From: Alcanivorax sp.
GTDB taxonomy: Bacteria; Pseudomonadota; Gammaproteobacteria; Pseudomonadales; Alcanivoracaceae
NCBI GenBank assembly: GCA_022565695.1
Contig: JAIUME010000005.1
Coordinates: 176,803-240,802 of the forward strand
Direction: 5' to 3'
DNA length: 64,000 nt
Shown here: piece by piece, positions 27,977 to 35,844 of the stretch
Numbering within the stretch: position 1 is the first letter of the stretch
Layout of the letters: each line of letters starts with the position of its first letter
Program-made: the position numbers and the translations under genes
Notes under the pieces: generated by a model
What the model saw: the letters and a program-made list of their open reading frames with translations, nothing else
Database searches by the model: none
What the model was told of the DNA's origin: nothing

Positions 27977-28906
27977 TCAACAATGATCAGCGCGCCACAG
28001 GGTGCTCGAAACGTGCGGGGCCGCACTATTGAATGCTTCTGACAGCCAGTCCAGGAACAGGCGCGTCGGGGGATGCCGCTCACGTCCGGGCAGGGTCAGG
28101 GACAGGTAACCTGCCCCGGCCAGCGTCACATCCGGCATATAGGGCATCAAACGCCCCTGGGCGACGCTGTCCGACACCAGGGCTGTACTGGCGAGGATCA
28201 AACCCTGCCCGGCGATGGCCGCCTGCAGCGCCAGCGTCGGCTGAGCGTACTCCCGCCAGATCACGCCATCGCCGAGCCACGTCTCCCCCGCCGCACGGAT
28301 CCAGACAGGCCAACCCGATGTGCACTCGGGCGATACCTGCTCCGGCAGCGCCAGCAACGCCGACGGCACATACGACGCCCGCGCCACCTGCGCGGCGCTG
28401 CCGTAGACGCCGAGGTTTTCGGTCAACAGGGCATGTTCCACCAGGCCTGCGGTGTCCGTGCCCACATCGCAGATCAACACATCAATGCGCGCCTCCCGGG
28501 ACAAGTCCGGCGGCCCTGACGCGATCTCCAGTTGTAACGTCACCTCAGGATGGCTGCGGTAAAACGTGTCCAGCCGTGGCACCAGCCAGAACTCGGCGAA
28601 TGCCGAGGGCATGGAAACCAGTACGGTACCGGGTTGCGGTTTGGGGCTGAGTTCACTGACACAGACCGAGATATCCAGGAAGGCGTTATGCAGCACCGAA
28701 TAAAAGCGCTGGCCAGCATCACTCAATGCCATCTTGCGGTGCTTGCGGAAGAACAGCGGCACCCCAAGCCACTCCTCAACCATACGAACTTGGTGGTACA
28801 CGGCCGACGGCGTTACGCCGAGCTCTTTCCCCGCTTCTTTTGCATTAAGTGTGCGCGCCAGCGCCTCATAGGCTCGCAATGACGCGACAGGAAATGATGC
28901 AAACAT
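27977..28906 (-). CDS. LysR-family regulator (GcvA-like)
   Basis: This 309-residue regulator has the LysR winged HTH at residues 8-65 (SLRAYEALARTLNAKEAGKE, then VTPSAVYHQVRMVEEWLGVP) and a substrate-binding domain. The VTPSAVYHQVR pattern resembles GcvA/AmpR-type members. The ATG at 28906 is chosen; upstream in-frame codons would encode a low-complexity SGNSSGNSSGN stretch from a 12-bp tandem repeat. It lies upstream of the RND operon on the same strand, 76 bp away, and could regulate it. Confidence 0.87.
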   Translation of the reverse strand: MFASFPVASLRAYEALARTLNAKEAGKELGVTPSAVYHQVRMVEEWLGVPLFFRKHRKMALSDAGQRFYSVLHNAFLDISVCVSELSPKPQPGTVLVSMPSAFAEFWLVPRLDTFYRSHPEVTLQLEIASGPPDLSREARIDVLICDVGTDTAGLVEHALLTENLGVYGSAAQVARASYVPSALLALPEQVSPECTSGWPVWIRAAGETWLGDGVIWREYAQPTLALQAAIAGQGLILASTALVSDSVAQGRLMPYMPDVTLAGAGYLSLTLPGRERHPPTRLFLDWLSEAFNSAAPHVSSTLWRADHC

Positions 28907-28910
28907 ATTG

Positions 28911-28946
28911 TTATTCCCCGAGCTATTCCCCGAACTATTCCCCGAA
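28911..28946. repeat. Three tandem 12-bp repeats in the LysR leader
   Basis: Three near-identical units of CTATTCCCCGAA stand immediately upstream of the LysR start codon. They occupy the ribosome-binding region and could be protein-binding sites or a slippage-prone leader. Confidence 0.8.
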
Positions 28947-29344
28947 AAAAACTCACCCGACAATAGCAGCACTCTCGTCCCTGAAGAATAGTGGCATTAA
29001 GACATCAGGATTTAATCTGATTAAAGATAAAATAAATGAAAACATACATTTCAAAAACATACTGGAAAGGCAAAAAAAACGCCGTAACCCGGGGAAGCTA
29101 CGGCGCAAGCTTACGAACATCATCGTAGAGTGAAGTTCAATTTCATCTCACCAAATTAAACTTCGTTGTATGCCCTTCTTACCAAAGACAGAATGACTGT
29201 CGGTGGCGCGCCGGGCGTTTATTGCGCTCCAGTGAGGCTACCAACCATAGCAAGTGTTACGCCGTAAAAAAATAATGTCACCGTGATATCACTCTTGAAA
29301 AAAATGAACGGATGCAAAATCGAACAAAAAAGGGGTTGTGAAAA
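28947..29344. other. AT-rich intergenic region with one stem-loop
   Basis: This gap between divergent genes is richer in A and T than its neighbours. It holds an inverted repeat, CGCCGTA at 29080-29086 and TACGGCG at 29099-29105, preceded by eight A residues; on the minus strand this would read as a hairpin followed by a T run. No minus-strand gene to its right is convincing, so a terminator role is unproven. The remainder probably carries the promoters of the flavoprotein and LysR genes. Confidence 0.5.
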
Positions 29345-30067
29345 ATGACGACACAACAATATCGGGCAGACGCCCGCAAGATACTGGTGCTTGTTTCTGG
29401 CAACCGGCATGACAAACGCATTATGGACTTCGCACGCGCCGCCTTGCGCGGTGCGATCTCGGTGGGCTGCTATGCCAACGTGCGCTTTATTGATCAGATC
29501 ATTCCGGACCCGATTGCCCGTTGCAGCAGCTGCCGCCACGACCTTGATCGCATCGGCGACCGGCGCTGCCATGTCCGCGACGGGCTGGATCATTTCATGC
29601 GCGGCGAATTGCAGCAGGCCGACGGCCTGATCCTCTGCTCACGCCTGCATTGGCACGGGTTTTCAGCCCATATGGAAGCCTTCCTGGAGCGCACGCGATG
29701 CAGCCAGGCGCCAGACCAGACGCTGCGCCGGGCGCTGGGCTATCGGCGGCGCATTCCCATCGGCATGACACTACTGATGGAGGATCAGCGCGCGGCCTGC
29801 CTGCGCCATGTGGAATCCCGCGCGCTGGAATGCGCACAGAACATCGGCGGCTACATGACAAGCGTCATCACGGCGAACTGCACAGGCGGTATGCATGGCG
29901 TTGAACGAGACTACAGCGCCGTGCGCATGGCCACCGAGCATCTGGCACGCGGGCTGCTGTTCGCCTCACCACGGGATTTCAGCATGCAATGTGTGCCCTG
30001 CCCGCCGGTGAAAGAAGAACAACGCATCGCCGTCGGCGCCTGGGGCAGCCTGCCGGATATTCACTGA
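29345..30067 (+). CDS. Flavodoxin-like NAD(P)H-dependent oxidoreductase
   Basis: The 240-residue protein begins with a flavodoxin-like pattern (KILVLVSGNRHDKRIMDFAR), where VSGNRHDK is the FMN phosphate loop. It also has ADGLILCSRLHWHGFSAHMEAFLERT, the typical second flavin-binding loop of NADPH:FMN reductases. Cys residues at PIARCSSCRHD and MQCVPCPP could bind iron or zinc, as in iron-sulfur flavoproteins. Its 3' end overlaps the ArsR-type gene by 7 bp on the opposite strand. A redox role next to an old-yellow-enzyme gene is plausible. Confidence 0.75.
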   Translation: MTTQQYRADARKILVLVSGNRHDKRIMDFARAALRGAISVGCYANVRFIDQIIPDPIARCSSCRHDLDRIGDRRCHVRDGLDHFMRGELQQADGLILCSRLHWHGFSAHMEAFLERTRCSQAPDQTLRRALGYRRRIPIGMTLLMEDQRAACLRHVESRALECAQNIGGYMTSVITANCTGGMHGVERDYSAVRMATEHLARGLLFASPRDFSMQCVPCPPVKEEQRIAVGAWGSLPDIH

Positions 30068-30387
30068 TCCGATGGCGCCTCGGTGCCGGTAAAAAAACCA
30101 CGCAGCTGTTCGCGCATATCGGGCTCGATGGCGCAGAACAGCTGCCGCCCCTGGCGGCTGGTGGTGATCAAGCCGGCATCGACCAGCTCGCGGATATGGT
30201 GCGACACCGTGGGCGCCCCGATATTCAGGCGCTTGATCGCCTCTGCCAACAGACACCCTGCCGGCAACTCATCGACTGCCGCCTCTCTGCCTTCATCCCA
30301 ACTACGTGCAATGGCCTGATAGATCTTCAGGCGATTGGGGTTGGCCAGCGACCGGAACGCACCAACCAGCATGTCGCCGTCATTCAT
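30061..30387 (-). CDS. ArsR-family winged-helix regulator
   Basis: This 108-residue protein is a single ArsR-type winged HTH (FRSLANPNRLKIYQAIA, then RLNIGAPTVSHHIRELVDAG, then wing TTSRQGRQLFCAI). One Cys (PAGCLLAE) lies in the first helices, but the classical CVC metal motif is absent, so the effector is probably not arsenite. The ATG at 30387 follows GGAGGCCCC. It is divergent from the old-yellow-enzyme gene and likely represses it through the 9-bp tandem sites at 30411. Confidence 0.88.
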   Translation of the reverse strand: MNDGDMLVGAFRSLANPNRLKIYQAIARSWDEGREAAVDELPAGCLLAEAIKRLNIGAPTVSHHIRELVDAGLITTSRQGRQLFCAIEPDMREQLRGFFTGTEAPSDQ

Positions 30388-30410
30388 GGGGCCTCCGGGC
30401 ACTCACTGTA

Positions 30411-30437
30411 TGAGTTATGTGAGTTATATGAGTCATA
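30411..30437. promoter_or_regulatory. Three tandem 9-bp units, candidate ArsR operator
   Basis: TGAGTTATG, TGAGTTATA and TGAGTCATA follow each other without gaps, 24 bp upstream of the arsR-type start and 160 bp upstream of the old-yellow-enzyme start. The near-helical spacing would put three sites on one face of the DNA. The binding protein is inferred from position. Confidence 0.5.
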
Positions 30438-30596
30438 TGGGGCCAAACTGCGTCAACGCCGCCGAATCAGTTTGACGAGCATCGAACAATTGCATAGCTT
30501 GCACTCACAGTTTGATACTTATCGAAGTTATCGTAACGCGGTGCCACCCGCCCGGCAATGGGCGCACGCACAGCCACCAGCTACGGGATACGCACC

Positions 30597-31853
30597 ATGA
30601 CCTTCGCCACCACCCTCGGCCAGCCCCTGGCCCTGCCCTGCGGCGCGACACTGCCGAACCGCTTTGGCAAATCCGCCATGAGCGAAACCCTCGGCACGCT
30701 GGACAACCACGCCACCCGTGAACTGGTTCGCCTGTATCAGCGTTGGGCCGACGGCGGCACCGGCCTGGTGATCACCGGCAATATCATGGTGGACCAACGC
30801 CAACTGGGCGAACCCCACAACGTGGTGGTGGAAGATGAGCGCGACATGCCGATCCTGCGCGACTGGGCCAAAGCAGGCACCCGCGCCGGCAATCACCTGT
30901 GGGTACAGCTGAACCACCCGGGCAAACAGATTCCGAAGATGCTTGCCACCGGCGATACACTGAGCCCGTCTGCCATTCCCTTCGGCAAAGCACTGAGCCC
31001 GCACTTCAAGCAACCCCGCGCACTCACCGAAGCGGAAATTCTCGATATCATCCAGCGCTTTGCGCGCACCGCCGGCATCCTGAAGACCGCCGGCTTTACC
31101 GGCGTACAGATTCACGGTGCCCACGGCTATCTGGTCAGCCAGTTTCTGTCCGGCCATCACAATCAGCGCACCGACCGCTGGGGTGGTTCGCTGGAAAACC
31201 GTATGCGCTTTCCGCTGGAAATATATCGCGCCATCCGCGCCGAAGTCGGCCCGGATTACCCGATCAGCATCAAACTCAATTCCGCTGACTTCCAGCGCGG
31301 CGGCTTCACCGAAGACGAATCCATGACCGTGGCAGAGACCCTGGCCAACGAAGGCCTCGATCTGCTGGAAATCTCCGGGGGCACCTATGAAAGCCCGAAG
31401 ATGGCCGGCCAGGGCATTCGTGAAAGCACCCGGAAACGCGAGGCCTATTTTCTCGACTATGCCGAAAAAATTCGTGCGCGCATCGACATCCCCCTCATGG
31501 TCACCGGCGGCTTCCGCACCTCCGAAGGCATGGCGGCGGCCGTGGACAGTGGCGCCACCGATATCGTTGGCGTCGCACGCCCACTGGCTCTCGAGCCGGA
31601 TCTGCCCCTGCGCATCCTGAGCGGTGAGTCCGTGCACAGTGTGGTGGAGCCGCGCCGCACCGGGATCAAGGCCATTGATGATATGGCGATGATGGAAGTG
31701 GTGTGGTTCGCCCGCCAGCTGCATCGCATGGGCAAAGGCAAGGAACCCCGCAAGAACGAGAGCGTGCTCGGTGCCTTTGTGCGAAGTCTGGTTATGGTGG
31801 GGATTCGTTCGTCCCGGACAAAACGCATGAAGCTGCGTGCCAATAGCGGCTAA
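30597..31853 (+). CDS. NADH:flavin oxidoreductase / old yellow enzyme family
   Basis: The 418-residue protein is an FMN-dependent TIM-barrel enoate reductase-type enzyme. It has the N-terminal LPNRFGKSAMSE, the active-site region GFTGVQIHGAHGYLVSQFLS (His pair binding the substrate) followed by NQRTDRWGGSLENRMRFPLE, and the phosphate-binding LMVTGGFRT and DIVGVARPLALEPDLP. It resembles the longer NADH oxidase-like branch but has no iron-sulfur or FAD C-terminal domain. It is likely controlled by the divergent ArsR regulator, and a strong hairpin terminates it. Confidence 0.9.
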   Translation: MTFATTLGQPLALPCGATLPNRFGKSAMSETLGTLDNHATRELVRLYQRWADGGTGLVITGNIMVDQRQLGEPHNVVVEDERDMPILRDWAKAGTRAGNHLWVQLNHPGKQIPKMLATGDTLSPSAIPFGKALSPHFKQPRALTEAEILDIIQRFARTAGILKTAGFTGVQIHGAHGYLVSQFLSGHHNQRTDRWGGSLENRMRFPLEIYRAIRAEVGPDYPISIKLNSADFQRGGFTEDESMTVAETLANEGLDLLEISGGTYESPKMAGQGIRESTRKREAYFLDYAEKIRARIDIPLMVTGGFRTSEGMAAAVDSGATDIVGVARPLALEPDLPLRILSGESVHSVVEPRRTGIKAIDDMAMMEVVWFARQLHRMGKGKEPRKNESVLGAFVRSLVMVGIRSSRTKRMKLRANSG

Positions 31854-31857
31854 ACGC

Positions 31858-31890
31858 ATAATGGCAGAATGCCATTATTTCACTGCTTTT
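31858..31890 (+). terminator. Rho-independent terminator of the old-yellow-enzyme gene
   Basis: ATAATGGCA and TGCCATTAT form a perfect 9-bp stem with a 3-nt loop, 5 bp after the stop codon. A T-rich tract containing TTTTTT follows within 16 bp. Confidence 0.7.
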
Positions 31891-32088
31891 TTCTGCCAGG
31901 CGGGCCGGCCATGCGTCTTCACAGGGCGCATCAGGCCGGCCTCTATTCGCACCACCCGTCGTTTTTCTGGCGCTTTTCCGCATCAATCTTTGCCTTCATG
32001 GTCGTGTTTGCGTATAACGCAACAACACTAATACCAATATGAACTATGGCGCATGGCGCGGTCTTGAATCACTTTGCACAATCCGGGG

Positions 32089-32436
32089 ATGAAAATTGGA
32101 GAAGTACTCAGACGTCAGCGGGAGAACCGCCTTGAGACCCTGGAAGACGTCGCCTTCCGGGCCGGCACGGATGCCAGCAACCTTTCTCGTATAGAGCGGG
32201 GGTTGCAGCAGCCGTCTATCGCCTTACTTGCCCAGCTGGCCGCATCGCTCGACACAAAGGTCTCCGAGCTCTACCTGATCCTCGAAGCCAGCCAACCCGC
32301 CACCCCAGGTAAAAAGCCCCTCCCGCGCGAACCCTGGAATGCGGACCTTATGCGTCTGCAGCGTCACTTCCGTGAGCTGGACACCAGCAAACGTGCCATC
32401 CTCATTGACCTGGCTCGCACCCTCAAGAAATATTGA
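32089..32436 (+). CDS. XRE-family transcriptional regulator
   Basis: This 115-residue protein has an N-terminal Cro/C1-type HTH (residues 1-60: KIGEVLRRQRENRLETLEDV, FRAGTDASNLSRIERG, LQQPSIALLAQLAASLDT). The C-terminal half is helical and basic (DLMRLQRHFRELDTSKRAIL), a likely dimerisation helix. It lies 126 bp upstream of the NHLP-leader gene on the same strand, and a palindrome occupies that gene's promoter spacer. It is therefore a candidate cluster regulator. An inverted repeat TTGCG-N5-CGCAA at 32008-32022 lies upstream of its own start. Confidence 0.87.
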   Translation: MKIGEVLRRQRENRLETLEDVAFRAGTDASNLSRIERGLQQPSIALLAQLAASLDTKVSELYLILEASQPATPGKKPLPREPWNADLMRLQRHFRELDTSKRAILIDLARTLKKY

Positions 32437-32474
32437 CTCTCCAGACAACCGCTCATGATAGCAAAGTGCCATCG

Positions 32475-32505
32475 TTGACGGCCCTCCAGTTGGCCGTGCT
32501 ATAAC
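32475..32505 (+). promoter_or_regulatory. Candidate promoter and operator of the RiPP-like cluster
   Basis: TTGACG (32475-32480) and TATAAC (32500-32505) form a sigma-70-like pair with a 19-bp spacer, slightly longer than ideal. Inside lies the inverted repeat ACGGCC (32478-32483) and GGCCGT (32492-32497) with an 8-bp loop. A repressor bound there would occlude RNA polymerase, and the XRE protein encoded just upstream is the obvious candidate. Confidence 0.5.
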
Positions 32506-32562
32506 GATTGCAGAGCACATGACGGGAGTAACATGTGCGTGTATCACACCAAGGAGGTCGTC

Positions 32563-32877
32563 ATGAGTGAAATATCCCTCGAAATGTATCGTCGCCATAT
32601 GGCCACGATTATCTCAAGAGCCTGGCTTGATACCCGTTATCGTGAGGCCCTGCAGAAAAACCCTCACAAGATGCTGCAGGAAGCTGGCATCCCGGTGAAT
32701 GAGAAGATCAAGATCAATGTTCATTTCAACTCACCGAATGAATTCAATCTGATAATCCCTGATGCGCCAGACGCGAAATCGATAACGGAGTCTGATTTTG
32801 TCGCCGCATCGGCTCAAGTTGCCGCACACGAGCAACTTATCCTGCCCACCATCTTCGTAAAGAGGCATGGATGGTAA
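32563..32877 (+). CDS. NHLP-leader RiPP precursor-like peptide
   Basis: The 104-residue protein resembles the nitrile hydratase-like leader peptide (NHLP) family of RiPP precursors. The helix IISRAWLDTRYREALQKNP at about 16-34 is followed by MLQEAGIPVNEKIKINVHF and LIIPDAPD, matching the leader pattern of nitrile hydratase alpha subunits. The region after residue 70, containing Ser73, Thr75, Ser77, Ser83 and Thr96, would be the core; it ends in RHGW and has no Cys. There is no classical Gly-Gly cleavage site. The ATG at 32563 follows a strong AAGGAGG; an ATG ten codons upstream lacks one. It is six bp from the JmjC gene. Confidence 0.72.
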   Translation: MSEISLEMYRRHMATIISRAWLDTRYREALQKNPHKMLQEAGIPVNEKIKINVHFNSPNEFNLIIPDAPDAKSITESDFVAASAQVAAHEQLILPTIFVKRHGW

Positions 32878-32883
32878 GCAGGC

Positions 32884-34080
32884 ATGGATGGTGACGAGAA
32901 CGGTATAGCGACAAGCACCTTTCCTGGCTGGGACACCCTGCGTGAAAGGCGCCGCCTCAGGATGCCCTTCGTTTTGCGAGGGGCATCTTCATATTTCATG
33001 GATGGACTACCGGGGCCGAGCGACGTTGAGTATATCCTCGACAAGAAGCTCGCTAGCGGCGAGCAGTTCATGCAAATAAGCCGGGATGGCCAACTGGCCT
33101 ACCCCACACGTGCCCGGCAACCATCACCGCAAAAATCCGAGATTCTCGACCTGTATCGCCAAGGCTACACTGTAATATGCAACTACATTGCCAAGGACCT
33201 GCCATCCCTATTCCGTGCCCGCACTATGTTGCAGGACGTCTTCGGTGAGGAGGTGGAGTGCAGCACCTTCATGACGCCGCACTCATGCCAGGGCTTTTCG
33301 CCCCACTTCGATGCGGCAGACCTGTTCGTCATCCAGACACACGGCGGCAAGCACTGGCGCCTTTATCCGGCCATACTGACGGATCCGCTGGAGAAGCAGA
33401 AAGCCTCCGTTCCACGAGATCACCTGTCAGATCCCATTCTGGCTACAACGCTTACCCCGGGGGATGTTCTCTATATTCCCCGGGGCATCATTCATGAGGG
33501 TGTAGCGGCGGCGAAAGAGGACGCAGGCGCTGCATCGGTACATATTTCCTTTGGTTTGCTTACCAATAAAGTACTGGATGCGCTCAAAATTTACCTGGAT
33601 CAACTGGCAACCTCGCACCCCTGGTTAAGAGAGGACCTTCCCGAGAACCTTGATCTGGTAGCGGCCCTCTCACAACTCAGCGAGTGCATCAATACTGAAA
33701 GCATGCATCGCTATTGTGAGAAAGTGATTCGCGACCAGGTGTTCGCAGATCGGCTGGAACGACACCCCGCTGTATCCGGGAATGTGTTCTCAGCTTCTCC
33801 ACACATTGCCGACAGGTCTGTTCCGTTGCGCATTAACCCGCACGCCGCCGTGCGATTCAGTGAGATAGACCCCGCACAGCTCATCTTCAGCGTCGGTAGC
33901 GGCGCGCAGACCCTGAATCTTCCCATACCGGCCGTGCCGCTGGTTAAGGAAATGCTGTCCGCCACCAGTACATTCACCCTGAGCTACCTGCCCGGCAACG
34001 ACACCCCGGGCGACCTGGACATGCTCACAGCCGAGCAGCTGTTACGGCTCGATATCATCCAGGTGTGCGATGCCAACTAG
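32884..34080 (+). CDS. JmjC/Cupin_4-domain oxygenase
   Basis: This 398-residue protein looks like an Fe(II)/2-oxoglutarate oxygenase of the Cupin_4 group (relatives of the ribosomal oxygenase RoxA/YcfD). The metal triad is visible as HFDAAD (His141, Asp143) and IIHEG (His204). GGKHWRLYP at about 154-162 and LTPGDVLYIPRG match the family's second and third core strands. Known family members hydroxylate Arg or His side chains in proteins. It lies between the precursor and dehydratase genes and overlaps the latter by 11 bp, so hydroxylation of the precursor is the natural hypothesis. A weak RBS suggests coupling to the precursor gene. Confidence 0.82.
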   Translation: MDGDENGIATSTFPGWDTLRERRRLRMPFVLRGASSYFMDGLPGPSDVEYILDKKLASGEQFMQISRDGQLAYPTRARQPSPQKSEILDLYRQGYTVICNYIAKDLPSLFRARTMLQDVFGEEVECSTFMTPHSCQGFSPHFDAADLFVIQTHGGKHWRLYPAILTDPLEKQKASVPRDHLSDPILATTLTPGDVLYIPRGIIHEGVAAAKEDAGAASVHISFGLLTNKVLDALKIYLDQLATSHPWLREDLPENLDLVAALSQLSECINTESMHRYCEKVIRDQVFADRLERHPAVSGNVFSASPHIADRSVPLRINPHAAVRFSEIDPAQLIFSVGSGAQTLNLPIPAVPLVKEMLSATSTFTLSYLPGNDTPGDLDMLTAEQLLRLDIIQVCDAN

Positions 34081-35506
34081 TAACACCTCTGAGAACGGCA
34101 GCATTGATCGGTTGGTGCAGGAAGCTGCACGATATAGCAACCTGCCACTGCGGTGTCTGGAGGAGGATCTGACCAGCAAACTCTGCGGGCTGTTTGACCC
34201 CGCGCTTCGCTTTGCAGCGGCATCACTCCGCATACCGCCTTCGTCGCCTTTCACTTTGGATATACTGCAAGACTGCGCGCATGTGTGCCGATCTTCGATG
34301 CCCCATTTCGATACGGCATTTCAGTGTACAGCCCAAAGCTGGCTCAGCGGCATCAAGCAGATGAGCGAGCATCTGGAAGCAAGCCGGGAAAGTCTCGCTG
34401 ATTATTTCAGTCTCAATTCAGAAGCCAGCATAAGCAGCTTCACCTCCCTGACGCCGGAAAGCCACTACCGCGGCAACTGTGTGCGCAAACTTGTTTGGGC
34501 GGACGGAAGAAGATTGATATATAAACCGGGGCACCGGCAAAGCACGGACATACTGCTACAGCTTGGAAAAATTATAAACAGACAGGAATGCACTGTTCGC
34601 CTTGACTGGCTGACAAGGCCTTTGACGCGCCGGGATCATGCCTTCGAGCGCTTCCTGGACATCAGTGAATCAGAATGTGATCACGCTGACACCGACCTTC
34701 GCCTCGCAGAGATCCTTGCTTTTTCCCTGTTCTTCCGGGGCTGCGATCTTCATCATGAAAATTTCATCGTCAGCACGAAAGGCCTGATACTGCTGGATAC
34801 AGAGTCATTCTTTCACCCGGTCAAGCTTCGCCCTGCAAAACAACACGCCAATAGCCAGGCGGAACATTTTCGTCAGAACGGGCTATTTCGTACCATCATT
34901 GACATCCCCTGCTACGAGAAGCAGGACATTTCGCTCACCCGCCAATTGCTGGAGACCCGTGGTTACGTGCCCGATGCCGATGCCATAACATCCCACTTTC
35001 AAACCACTTGCGCAGCGATACTGGCCACACGTAGCGCGCTGGCCGGTGCATTGCGTCATGCATGCCATAACGCCTCCGGAGACCGCATACTCACGCGTGC
35101 CACCCTGCGCCCCACATTCTTTTACGGTATGCTCCAGCAATACGCCTATAGCCCCGGTACTCTCGCAGATATTCCGCCTGAGGCGGCATTCAGAAAGCAC
35201 CTCGAATGCACTCCGCTATATGGCACAACCCCGGCCTCCCCCGCTGTTGTGAATGAAGAAGTTGCCGCTCTGGTCCGCGGCGATGTGCCCGCTTTTCATG
35301 CATGCCCTGATGCTGTTTCCCTGCATTCGAGTAACAACCTGATCGATTCGGATTTCTTCGTTGAGAGCGCGCTGCATCATATTGAGATGATGCTGGAAGA
35401 GCAGCCCGAACAGTCCATTCAGGATGCCATGTCTCATATCAAAGAGCACTGCTCCCACCGGGAGCCATGCGCATCACGCCATCTTGCCATTCAGAAAATA
35501 GGGTAA
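34070..35506 (+). CDS. Stand-alone LanM-type dehydratase domain protein (DUF4135)
   Basis: This 478-residue protein matches the N-terminal dehydratase domain of class II lanthipeptide synthetases, which phosphorylate Ser/Thr and then eliminate phosphate. By comparison with CylM, kinase residues are present: Lys152 (IYKPG), Asp226, His228 and Asn231 (CDLHHENF), Asp243 and Glu245 (LLDTESF). For elimination, His132, Arg343 and Thr349 (TRATLRPTFFY) are present, but the Asp expected before His132 is Glu130. The GDVPAF motif near 405 closes the domain. No LanC cyclase or zinc-binding Cys-His-Cys set follows. It overlaps the JmjC gene by 11 bp. It could act as kinase, dehydratase or both. Confidence 0.82.
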   Translation: MPTSNTSENGSIDRLVQEAARYSNLPLRCLEEDLTSKLCGLFDPALRFAAASLRIPPSSPFTLDILQDCAHVCRSSMPHFDTAFQCTAQSWLSGIKQMSEHLEASRESLADYFSLNSEASISSFTSLTPESHYRGNCVRKLVWADGRRLIYKPGHRQSTDILLQLGKIINRQECTVRLDWLTRPLTRRDHAFERFLDISESECDHADTDLRLAEILAFSLFFRGCDLHHENFIVSTKGLILLDTESFFHPVKLRPAKQHANSQAEHFRQNGLFRTIIDIPCYEKQDISLTRQLLETRGYVPDADAITSHFQTTCAAILATRSALAGALRHACHNASGDRILTRATLRPTFFYGMLQQYAYSPGTLADIPPEAAFRKHLECTPLYGTTPASPAVVNEEVAALVRGDVPAFHACPDAVSLHSSNNLIDSDFFVESALHHIEMMLEEQPEQSIQDAMSHIKEHCSHREPCASRHLAIQKIG

Positions 35507-35598
35507 ATTTCAGTTTTCCTTTTTTGACGGTTCTCTCCGCACAAAAAATGTACGTAACATGCGTGCTCGCAGATGCAAATATCATCAAGAGAATACGC

Positions 35599-35824
35599 AT
35601 GACATCCGTACGTACATTTCTGGGCATGGGCTTTTTGGGCTTTGCCGTCTCTGCATGCAGCACGCCGGGGGGCAATGCCGCGCTGGAATCACGCCAGCAA
35701 CAGCAATCCTATGCCGTGGGCTACCAGCTATCGGAGCAATGGCGAGCGCGCACCGGCCAACATCGGCCCGCATGCGGCGCTGGTGTTCGAACTGGAGTTG
35801 CTGGAAGTGCATCAAGAAGGCTGA
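35599..35824 (+). pseudogene. FKBP-type prolyl isomerase lipoprotein remnant (internal deletion)
   Basis: The N-terminus (MTSVRTFLGMGFLGFAVSAC lipobox, then QQQQSYAVGYQLSEQW) matches the Mip/FkpA-like dimerisation region. After about residue 50 the frame changes. A different frame then reads ERAPANIGPHAALVFELELL, which is the C-terminal strand of an FKBP domain, and stops at 35824. The whole catalytic FKBP domain is missing. Its upstream region closely resembles that of the second damaged FKBP gene at 44779. Confidence 0.75.
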
Positions 35825-35844
35825 TGAGGGAGTAAGAGGAGCTC

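Noticed and set aside
29219..29593. Minus-strand gene opposite the flavoprotein gene
   Set aside because: Its N-terminal part is antisense to a better-supported gene and its C-terminal hydrophobic tail has no start codon with a ribosome-binding site.
34070..35506. Ordinary class II lanthipeptide synthetase
   Set aside because: There is no LanC cyclase domain and the adjacent precursor lacks Cys, so lanthionine formation is not supported.
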